NCBI RefSeq assembly: GCF_021730305.1
Contig: NZ_CP032674.1
Coordinates: 372,001-436,000, forward strand
DNA: 64,000 bases
Reading direction: 5' to 3'
Source: Xanthobacter sp. YC-JY1
Lineage (GTDB): Bacteria > Pseudomonadota > Alphaproteobacteria > Rhizobiales > Xanthobacteraceae
The translations under genes and the position numbers were made by a program. A model generated the notes under the pieces. The model saw nothing but the letters and a program-made list of their open reading frames with translations. It did not search any database and had not been told where the DNA came from. Of the stretch, positions 31,380 through 38,468 are shown piece by piece (positions within the stretch are counted from its first letter, which is position 1; each line of letters opens with the position of its first letter).

Positions 31380-32099
31380 CTAGCGCTTGAAATAGCCCTT
31401 CGCCAGATGCTGGGCGACGAAGGCGTCGATGGCGGCGTGGATGGTGTCCCAGCGGGGCAAAGCGTTCGCCGGCACCTCCACGGCGGCCGACCAGACGGGC
31501 GTCTGGAACCAGAGCTGCGCGCGGGCGTCGGCGGCATCGGGGCTCGCCGGCAGGCGGGCGAGCACGCCGCGATCCTCGGAGATGCGCACCAGATAATCGC
31601 CCTCCGCCGCCGGAAACCGCTCCAGATCGTTGAGGAAGCCCTGCCTCTTGTCCTCCCGCCGGACGCTGGCGATGGTCTTGGTCATGCCGGCGAAATCGGG
31701 ATGGGGCCCGAGATAGAAGGCGGTGACGCGGATGGCCGGATCATCCGCCGCCGGGGCGCCTTCTACACGCGGAGGCGCGACGCCGGGCGTTGCGGCATGG
31801 GCTGCCATGGCGGCGGCCATGTCCGAGAGGGGGAAGGCGAAGGCGGTCTCGCGGCTGCGGATGACGCAGCCGAGCAGGCCCAGCTCCGGCGGGGAGAGGG
31901 CATAGCGTGCCGGAAAGGCGAAGAGGTCGTCCCCGGCGCGGTAAAACAGCGTCTCGCTATACTTCGCCACCGCCGCCTGCCGCGCCTCCTCAGCCTTGCC
32001 CGAAGGGGGCGGGGCGGGTTTGGCGGAAGGTTTCGCAGCGGGTTTCGCGAGCGGCGCGGGCTGGCAGATGGCGGGAGGGACGTCGGGAACGGGAGCCAT
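31380..32099 (-). CDS. hypothetical protein
   Basis: A 239-residue soluble-looking protein with no family I recognise. Residues 1-35 are Pro/Ala/Lys-rich low complexity (PAKP-type repeats) and may be a flexible or envelope-associated tail. The rest is a mixed alpha/beta region with many hydrophobic strands, for example YSETLFYRAGDDLFAFPARYAL and AIRVTAFYLGPHPDFAGM. No signal peptide is convincing. It lies 17 bases downstream of the P450 gene, in the same direction, so it may be the last gene of that unit. Function unknown. Confidence 0.65.
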   Translation of the reverse strand: MAPVPDVPPAICQPAPLAKPAAKPSAKPAPPPSGKAEEARQAAVAKYSETLFYRAGDDLFAFPARYALSPPELGLLGCVIRSRETAFAFPLSDMAAAMAAHAATPGVAPPRVEGAPAADDPAIRVTAFYLGPHPDFAGMTKTIASVRREDKRQGFLNDLERFPAAEGDYLVRISEDRGVLARLPASPDAADARAQLWFQTPVWSAAVEVPANALPRWDTIHAAIDAFVAQHLAKGYFKR

Positions 32100-32116
32100 C
32101 CCGCAACTCTACTCCG

Positions 32117-33385
32117 TCAGGTCAGGCCGATGCGATAGGTCTGGGGAAACGGCGTGCCCGCCATGTCCACCGGCGCCAGCGGGCGGGCGGCGGGGCGCAG
32201 CAGGACGCGCTTCACGATCTCCGGGATCATGGTGCCGCCCACATAACGGCCGAGGCATTCGTGGTGCCCGTAGCCGAAATGCAGGTAGGTGTGGAACGGC
32301 CTGTCCGGCTTGAAGGCGTCCGGCTCCGGCACGAAATCTGGGTCGAACATGGCCGAGAGGCTCAGGGGAAGCACCACCGTGCCCTTGCCCAGCACCTTCT
32401 CCCGCGCCGTGCCCTTGGCGAGGGTGTAGGTGGCCGCCGCCTCGCGGAACATGAAGGCGACGATGGGCGAGAAGCGCAGCGCCTCCCACACATAGCCGTC
32501 GAACAGCGCATCGTCCCCCGCCGCGGCCGCCGCCCGTGCGCCGGCCAGCGCCTCCGGGCGGGCGAAGAGTTCGGCCAGCGCGTTGATGACGGCTTCCGCC
32601 GTGGTCTCGATGGCGCCGATGAGCAGGCCGCCGATATTGATGACCACCCGGTCCATGCCGAAATGGTCGGCCGCCGGCAGGTTAAGGCTCAGCATGCGGG
32701 TGAGGCTGTCGTCCGGCGCGGTGCCGGCCTTGATCTCGGCGATGCGCGCCGGGATGAGCTGGGCGAACAGCGCGCGCAGCTTCACCCGGCTGTCCTCCGC
32801 CGCCTGGTGGATGGCGTCGGCGTCCGGGCGGTCGTCATAGGGCAGGTTGTTGAACTGGTCCATCTGGTTGGCATAGGACCAGTCGAGCAGGTCGGCGTCC
32901 GGCCCCTTGATGCCGAAGAAGCGCTGCACGATGCGCAGGGGCACGAGGCGCGCCAGCTTCTGCACCGCCTCGATTTCGCTGCCCGCCGTGTTCAGCGCCT
33001 CATCCGCGCTCTCCGCCACGGCGGCGCGGATCTTCGGCAGGTCGTCCCAGGCGAGGATGGCGCGCATCACGGACTTGTCGCGGTAGTTCACCACCGTCTC
33101 GTCGATGGCGAGCATGAAGTCGCCCATCTTGGGCTTGTAGAGATCGACGGTGAACACCTTCGGCACCGACAGAATCTCGATCACGTCCGCCCGCTTGGCG
33201 ACGAGCGTCACCTCGCTGGTCTCGTAGACCGGCGCGTGGGCGCGCAGCTCGGCGAAGAAGGGGCGCGGCTCGCTGGAAATCCAGCCCCGGGCCAGCGGCC
33301 AGCGCTCGGCGGGGCGGACGGCGGCGAGCTTGTCGAGATAGGGCGTGTAGGGGCGCACGCGCGCCGCGGCCTCAGTGGCGGACAT
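32117..33385 (-). CDS. cytochrome P450
   Basis: A 422-residue soluble P450 monooxygenase or related hemoprotein. The I-helix has GAIETT (residues 257-262), with Ala where Gly is usual. The K-helix ExxR is EALR at 301-304, and the heme-thiolate loop FGYGHHECLGR places the ligand at Cys377. Its start overlaps the end of the di-heme cytochrome gene by 14 bases, so the two are translationally linked. No ferredoxin or reductase gene lies nearby, so it may borrow electrons or be a peroxide/hydroperoxide-type P450. The neighbours suggest a lipid substrate; this is inference. Confidence 0.92.
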   Translation of the reverse strand: MSATEAAARVRPYTPYLDKLAAVRPAERWPLARGWISSEPRPFFAELRAHAPVYETSEVTLVAKRADVIEILSVPKVFTVDLYKPKMGDFMLAIDETVVNYRDKSVMRAILAWDDLPKIRAAVAESADEALNTAGSEIEAVQKLARLVPLRIVQRFFGIKGPDADLLDWSYANQMDQFNNLPYDDRPDADAIHQAAEDSRVKLRALFAQLIPARIAEIKAGTAPDDSLTRMLSLNLPAADHFGMDRVVINIGGLLIGAIETTAEAVINALAELFARPEALAGARAAAAAGDDALFDGYVWEALRFSPIVAFMFREAAATYTLAKGTAREKVLGKGTVVLPLSLSAMFDPDFVPEPDAFKPDRPFHTYLHFGYGHHECLGRYVGGTMIPEIVKRVLLRPAARPLAPVDMAGTPFPQTYRIGLT

Positions 33386-35105
33386 CGGGTCCCTCCAGGA
33401 CCTTGAGATATTCGATGATGGCGGTGCGATCCTCAGGCGGAAGCTTCGCTCCCGTGGGGAAGGCGTGGCCGCGGTTGGAATTGCCGGGCAGGCTGGTGTC
33501 GAAGCGGGAGACACGGACGCGCTCGGCCTCGGGGATCGAGTCATACGAGGACACGAAGCCCAGCTTCTCCGCGTCGAACCGCTTCGAGCCCACATAGAAC
33601 ACTGCCGGGCGCTCCTCCTCGGGCGAAAGCAGGTCATAGATTGTGGGCACCGAGCCGTTGTGCAGGAACGGCCCCGTCGCCCACACGCCGGCGAGCGGGC
33701 CGGCCTTGTAGCTCGGCGGCAGCAGCCAGCCCGATTGCGGGGTGTTGCTGCCGGGGGCGAAGCGCCAGCCATAGGCCGCCTTGCGCGCATCGCCGGTGAT
33801 GCCGCGGGCGCGCAGGTCGTTCTCGGTGATGGTGCTCACCGCCGCCAGCAGCAGCGAGCCGGCGAGCACCTGCCCGTCGGGCAGGCGCGGCGCGGTCGGC
33901 GGCAAGGTGAACGGGCCGGGCTTGGCGTAGCGGATGATGAAGTTCATCGCCATCTTCGGGTCGGTCTTCACGGTGTTGACGTCCACCATGGAGACGGCCA
34001 GCCACTGCCGCCCGCCCTCGGTCTCGGCGGCGGGGGTGAGGCGATAGTCCGGGCCGCCGTGGCAGCCGGCGCAGTTGGCCTTGAACAGCTCGGCGCCGCG
34101 CTTCGCCTTGGCGGCGTCCACCTTGCCCAGCAGCTTCTCCGGCCACGGCGGCGGCTTCAGGCCGGAGACCCAGGCTTCGAGCGCGACGAGGTTTTCACCC
34201 AGCGCGGTGGAGCTGGCGGCGGCGAGGTTGCCGTTGGCGAAGTCCGCATGGCCGAACACGCCCAGCACCTCGCCGAGGTTGCGGCCGAGCGGATTGCCGG
34301 CGACACCGTTCCACTGCACGTAACGCTGCCAGGGGGTGGTCCACAGGAAGGGGTAGCTCACCGGCGCATCGGGGATGCGGTAATTGGCCGGCTCGTTGAT
34401 GGCGGTGGCGGCGACCGCGTTCAGGATGTGGCCGAAGGCATCGAGCCGTCCGCGGCCATAGGGCACCGGCGTCCAGGAGGCGGCCTCAAGGCGCCGGATC
34501 TCGGTGGCGAGGGCTTCCAGCGCCGGGCGCACGGTCTTGGGGTCCATGGCCACGAGCCGCGCCGCGAAGCGCTGGAACTTGGCGGGATCGGCGAGGGTGA
34601 TGTCGAGCGCCTTGCTGAGGCGCGCCATCAAAAGCTGGTAGTCGCCCTGCGAGGCGCCGCCGTCGATGCGGATGAGCGCGCCGTTCTTCGCCTCGATGTC
34701 GGCGGTGTGGCAGGCGGCGCAGGTGAGGCCCACCATGGGGCCGAGCGCGCCCGTGGCGGGGCGCGGGTCCTTCACGAAGCCGATGGGCAGGCCATCCGGA
34801 TTGAGCGCCGAGGGGCCGTCCGCGGGCAGGAAGCCCATCTCCGCCACGTGGGCGGGATCGAGGAACGGCTTGTCGGACAGCGGCTGCTCCAGCGCCCGCA
34901 GCATGGCGTAGGGCATCAGCTGGGAGCCCTGGGAGGTGAAATAGAATTTCTCGCGCAGCTCTTTCGACCAGCCCTGGTCGAGCGCCTGCGCCTTGCCCGG
35001 CTCGGCCGGCGCCTCGTTGCGCGACATGATGACGTCGGTGAGCGCGGCCAGCCCGAGAAACACGATGACCCCCGCCCCGAGGATCAGACCCTTGCGCCCC
35101 AACAT
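33372..35105 (-). CDS. di-heme c-type cytochrome, RoxA / fatty acid dioxygenase-like
   Basis: A 577-residue exported or membrane-anchored protein. It starts with a single hydrophobic helix (about residues 5-24). Two c-type heme motifs follow, CAACH at 129-133 and CAGCH at 345-349, spaced about 216 residues as in RoxA rubber oxygenase and the Pseudomonas di-heme oleate 10S-dioxygenase/diol synthase group. The conserved-type GPFLHNGSVPTIYDLL lies near residue 490. Those relatives use one heme to activate oxygen on unsaturated hydrocarbon chains in the periplasm. The start at 35105 follows a GGGGGAAAG site. Alternative: a cytochrome c peroxidase-like electron carrier. Confidence 0.85.
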   Translation of the reverse strand: MLGRKGLILGAGVIVFLGLAALTDVIMSRNEAPAEPGKAQALDQGWSKELREKFYFTSQGSQLMPYAMLRALEQPLSDKPFLDPAHVAEMGFLPADGPSALNPDGLPIGFVKDPRPATGALGPMVGLTCAACHTADIEAKNGALIRIDGGASQGDYQLLMARLSKALDITLADPAKFQRFAARLVAMDPKTVRPALEALATEIRRLEAASWTPVPYGRGRLDAFGHILNAVAATAINEPANYRIPDAPVSYPFLWTTPWQRYVQWNGVAGNPLGRNLGEVLGVFGHADFANGNLAAASSTALGENLVALEAWVSGLKPPPWPEKLLGKVDAAKAKRGAELFKANCAGCHGGPDYRLTPAAETEGGRQWLAVSMVDVNTVKTDPKMAMNFIIRYAKPGPFTLPPTAPRLPDGQVLAGSLLLAAVSTITENDLRARGITGDARKAAYGWRFAPGSNTPQSGWLLPPSYKAGPLAGVWATGPFLHNGSVPTIYDLLSPEEERPAVFYVGSKRFDAEKLGFVSSYDSIPEAERVRVSRFDTSLPGNSNRGHAFPTGAKLPPEDRTAIIEYLKVLEGPDVRH

Positions 35106-35238
35106 TCTTTCCCCCGCATCCTGCCGCATCCCCGGCCCCTGCCGGCGGACGCCCGTTGCAACCCCTCAAGCGTGAGCGGCCGCGCCATCTCGGGCGCGGC
35201 CGTATGATGTTCACGCGACATGAACGCGCGATGAAGCG

Positions 35239-36375
35239 TCAGACCAGCGACAGATCGAGGCTCTCGCGCAGCCGTGCGACGAGCTCGCCCTGCCGGTTGG
35301 TGCCGGTCTTTTCGTAGAGCGCCTTCAGCTGGCTGCGCGCGGTGGAGAGCGCCACGTTGCGCTGCTGGGCGAAGTCGGCGAGGGAGGCCCCCACCGCCAG
35401 CGCCGCCGCCAGCGCCGCCTCGGAGGGCGTCAGCTTGAAGGTGGTCTGGATGCGCCGCGCCACATCGGCGCCGCCGCGCCCGGGCTGGCGCACCACCACC
35501 GCGATCTGCGAGCGGGTGGCAAGGCGCGGGCTGCCCTCGCCCGCGGGCAGCGGGTGCAGCGACACCCGGAAGGGGCCGGCATCCTCGCCGGCGCGCGCCA
35601 CTTCCATGTGCTCGGCATGGGTGATGTTCGTTTCGCCCCGCGCGGCGGCGAGCGCCAGCGCGACGGCGGCAGCCACCTGCCGGGAGGCGCGGTCGTCGCG
35701 GAAGGCGAGCCGTCCCTGCCGCACGGCGATGTCGCCGGACTTCACCATGGTCTCGCCGGCGCGATTGACGTGGGCGACGTGCATCTCCGCATCCACGAGG
35801 AAGATGCCGGCATCCACGATGTCGAGGGCGGCGGCGATGTCGCCCACCTTCGCCTTCGCCTCGTCGAGCAGCGCGTAAAGCTCGAACGCGCGCCGCAGGT
35901 GCGGCACCACGAGGCCGAGCTTCTGCCGCTCGGTCTGCCCGAACGGGCCCTGTGCCCGCCCGCGCATGGCGCAGATGGTGGCCATCACGTCGGCTTCCTG
36001 GGCGAAGTAGGAGACGAGCGAATGCTCGATGTCCATGGGCTCCACCACCTCGCGGAAGAGGGCGGAGGCGCGGAACTGGTCGGGGTCCACCCCGTCCTCG
36101 CCGCAGATGACGCGGCCGGGATTGGAGAGGATGTAGGAGAGGCGGGGGTCTTCCGTCGCGTGGCGATAGAGGAAGGTCTTGTAGTCGTTGTGGTCGTGGC
36201 CCCACACGCGCCAGGTCGGCTTGGTCTGCTGCTTCAGGCTGAAGACCGCGAGCTGGCCGACGCGCCCGTCGATGAAGCGGGTGACGCCCTCCAGGAGGAT
36301 GCCCCACTGACGGGGATCGCCGGAAAGCTCGTAAACGTCCCCGACGAGGCGGGAGTAGTGATCGAGTTCGCCCAT
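35239..36375 (-). CDS. LuxR-type transcriptional regulator
   Basis: A 378-residue regulator with a C-terminal LuxR helix-turn-helix (about 312-375; LTPSEAALAAALAVG then STARSQLKALYEKTGTNRQGELV). The N-terminal ~200 residues are an uncharacterised sensory region, and a PAS-like segment (about 190-280, IVDAGIFLVDAEMHVAHVNRAGE) precedes the DNA-binding domain. It is not an acyl-homoserine-lactone-receptor architecture. It reads toward the di-heme cytochrome and P450 genes and is divergent from the peroxidase-like gene, so it is the natural candidate regulator of this region. The start at 36375 matches the usual MGELDHYS-like N-terminus; upstream frame is non-conserved. Confidence 0.87.
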   Translation of the reverse strand: MGELDHYSRLVGDVYELSGDPRQWGILLEGVTRFIDGRVGQLAVFSLKQQTKPTWRVWGHDHNDYKTFLYRHATEDPRLSYILSNPGRVICGEDGVDPDQFRASALFREVVEPMDIEHSLVSYFAQEADVMATICAMRGRAQGPFGQTERQKLGLVVPHLRRAFELYALLDEAKAKVGDIAAALDIVDAGIFLVDAEMHVAHVNRAGETMVKSGDIAVRQGRLAFRDDRASRQVAAAVALALAAARGETNITHAEHMEVARAGEDAGPFRVSLHPLPAGEGSPRLATRSQIAVVVRQPGRGGADVARRIQTTFKLTPSEAALAAALAVGASLADFAQQRNVALSTARSQLKALYEKTGTNRQGELVARLRESLDLSLV

Positions 36376-36679
36376 GTCCGTCCCATTTTTCGCGAGGCGA
36401 TTTCTCCGGCCGGGCCGGCGATCGCGTCGCCATGATCCGATGGGCCGCCATGGCCCACCCCGCGAGGACCGGACGGCGACTGTGTCTGCGTGCCTTGGTG
36501 ACTGCCGCTGCCGAAGGGCGGCCCACGGAGATCGTGAGCGCAGCATTGCACAACCACCTCAGGCTGCAAGACGTCCCAAGGTCGGTCATCCCCCATTCGG
36601 ATGATGCTTCCCGAACCGTTGGAATGCTGACGTAAGGGGGAGCCCCGGGGCGGGGGCATCAGAGGAGCGTGCCCTGAGA
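36376..36679. promoter_or_regulatory. divergent regulatory region between LuxR-type gene and peroxidase-like gene
   Basis: These 304 bases contain no credible gene. They must hold both start sites. I looked for a lux-box-like dyad and saw no strong one. Confidence 0.35.
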
Positions 36680-38173
36680 ATGCGTGTCGAAAGGCCCCTT
36701 GAGATGACCACCGGAAGCGGCGAGCAGCGCCCCTCGACCCGGGAGGCGATCAGCGCGCGCGTCCGGAGCCTCGCCATCGAGGCGGGTGCGCGGCCGAGCG
36801 ACCATGGCTTCGGTCGCATGTTTCCCGCCCTCGCGACGCCCTCGCGCGGCATCGGCGAGGGGCCGCGGACGCTGAAGGACCTCGCCCGCCTCGCCACCGC
36901 CATGGCCGCCACCGCCGAGGCGCCGGACGGGCGCCCGCCGCGCCGCCGCGGCGAAGGCGATGCCGACATTCCCGCCGCCTATGCCTTCCTCGTGGAGTTC
37001 GTGCTCAACGATCTCGTGTGGGAGCGTCGGCCGGTGGAGGAGGCGGGGGCGACGGGCTGCGCCCCCATCGGCACCTTCTCCTCCTTGTTCAACCGCCGCT
37101 CCGGCTGCCTCGACCTCGAATCGGTCTATGACGCACCGCGCGATCCCGCCGCCGTGCGGCGGATGCTGCTGGGGGAGGTGTGGCGCAATCCGCTGGGCGA
37201 GCCCGCGCTGCCGCCGAAGAAGAGCCCGCGCAACGACCTGCCGCGCCAGCCGCGCGCCCTCGACCCCGCCCGCGATCGCGTGCCGCGCATGAGCGACGCG
37301 CGCAACGACCGCAGCCTGCCGCTCAGCCAACTCCACGTCGCCTTCCTCAAGGCGCACAACGCGCTGGTCGCCACCGGACGCTCCTTCGAGGCGGCGCGCC
37401 GGGCACTGCGCCAGCGCTATCAATGGATGGTGCTGTTCGACCTCTTGCCGAAGATCGCCGATCCGGCGGTGGTGGAGGCGGTGATGAGCGAGGGGCCGCT
37501 GCTGTGGCGGCAGGACAGGCCGGGGGACATCTTCATCCCGGTGGAATTCTGGGCGGCGGCCTTCGCCATTGCCCCCAGCCTCGCCCGGCCGAGCTACGAC
37601 TACAACCGCCACCTGAGGGATACGGAAGCTGCGGCGCTCTCCACCCGTGCCGCCCTCGGCCCCTCCGGCTCGGGCCCGGACGGCCTTCCGGCGAACCTCG
37701 TCATCGCCTGGGAAGGCTTTCTGCCGCTGGAGGCGGAGGCGCCGCAGCGGGCGCGGCGGCTCGACACCACCCTTGCCGGCGCGCCGGATACGGTGGAGGC
37801 GGCGGCGCTCCGGCACCTGTCGCGCGGCTACCGGCTCGGCCTGCCCAGCGGGCAGGCGGTGGCGCAGCATCTCGGCCTGAAGCCGCTCCGGGACGACACG
37901 CTGCTCGCCGCTCTGCCGGAAGCCCAGCGCGTTGCCGCCTTGCCGTTCTGCGAGGCGACGCCGCTCTGGTTCTACATCCTCGCCGAGGCGGGCGATCCCG
38001 CCGGGCCGGCCGGGAAGCATCTCGGGCCGGTGGGCAGCCGCATCGTCGCGGAGGCCCTGTGGACGCTGGCCCGCCATTCGGATGCCTCCATCCTCGCGCC
38101 GGGGGAACTGCGCGACTTCGACCGCTTCACCCTGAGCGACCTCGTCCTGCTCGCCGCCGAAGAGGACGGCTGA
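36680..38173 (+). CDS. animal heme peroxidase-family protein lacking both heme-site histidines
   Basis: A 497-residue protein that follows the bacterial animal-type heme peroxidase pattern. Recognisable parts include FNRRSGCLDLESVYDAP (about 137-153), SDARNDRSLPLSQLHVAFL (about 205-223), RYQWMVLFDLLPKI (about 246-259) and PVEFWAAAF...RPSYDYN (about 287-309). The distal motif usually written QF-x-D-H-D reads EFVLND (106-111), so Asp-His is Leu-Asn. The proximal FRFGHS motif reads FAIAPS (295-300), so the heme-ligand His is Pro299. The protein should not bind heme or act as a peroxidase in the usual way. No signal peptide. It may be a scaffold or lipid-binding pseudoenzyme. Confidence 0.8.
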   Translation: MRVERPLEMTTGSGEQRPSTREAISARVRSLAIEAGARPSDHGFGRMFPALATPSRGIGEGPRTLKDLARLATAMAATAEAPDGRPPRRRGEGDADIPAAYAFLVEFVLNDLVWERRPVEEAGATGCAPIGTFSSLFNRRSGCLDLESVYDAPRDPAAVRRMLLGEVWRNPLGEPALPPKKSPRNDLPRQPRALDPARDRVPRMSDARNDRSLPLSQLHVAFLKAHNALVATGRSFEAARRALRQRYQWMVLFDLLPKIADPAVVEAVMSEGPLLWRQDRPGDIFIPVEFWAAAFAIAPSLARPSYDYNRHLRDTEAAALSTRAALGPSGSGPDGLPANLVIAWEGFLPLEAEAPQRARRLDTTLAGAPDTVEAAALRHLSRGYRLGLPSGQAVAQHLGLKPLRDDTLLAALPEAQRVAALPFCEATPLWFYILAEAGDPAGPAGKHLGPVGSRIVAEALWTLARHSDASILAPGELRDFDRFTLSDLVLLAAEEDG

Positions 38174-38204
38174 GCCCGACGGGTCATCGCGACTGGCCGA
38201 AAGG

Positions 38205-38237
38205 GGCCGCCGGCGCGCTGCGTGCCGGCGGCCTTTT
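38205..38237 (+). terminator. intrinsic terminator after the peroxidase-like gene
   Basis: A 10-bp GC stem (38205-38214 with 38224-38233, nine-base loop) is followed by T4 (38234-38237). It lies 30 bases after the stop and separates this gene from the polyketide synthase transcript. Confidence 0.8.
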
Positions 38238-38269
38238 CGCGTCGGCACAACCGCAGGGAGGTGCGTGCG

Positions 38270-38468
38270 GGCAAGCTTGAGTATTGGCGCATTAATCTTG
38301 TTCACGCTGCCCGAAAATATAGCAGAGCGATCGGTAATCTGGTAAACGTTATTCTTATTATGGTACCGTCTCAAAGTATTTATGCCAGAACTCAAGAATT
38401 GGTGATGACAATATTTTTGATATGAGCCTATTTTGCAGTGCGGGATCACACGGAAGGGGGCGCTTCCG
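38270..38468 (+). promoter_or_regulatory. AT-rich promoter region of the polyketide synthase
   Basis: A conspicuous AT-rich island (about 38280-38435) in otherwise GC-rich DNA. A weak pair TTGGTG (38399-38404) and TATGAG (38421-38426) with 16-base spacing could start transcription near 38433. A GGAAGGGGG ribosome binding site at 38452-38460 lies eight bases before the ATG at 38469. The low GC could mark an H-NS-like or regulator-bound control region, or foreign origin. Confidence 0.5.
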
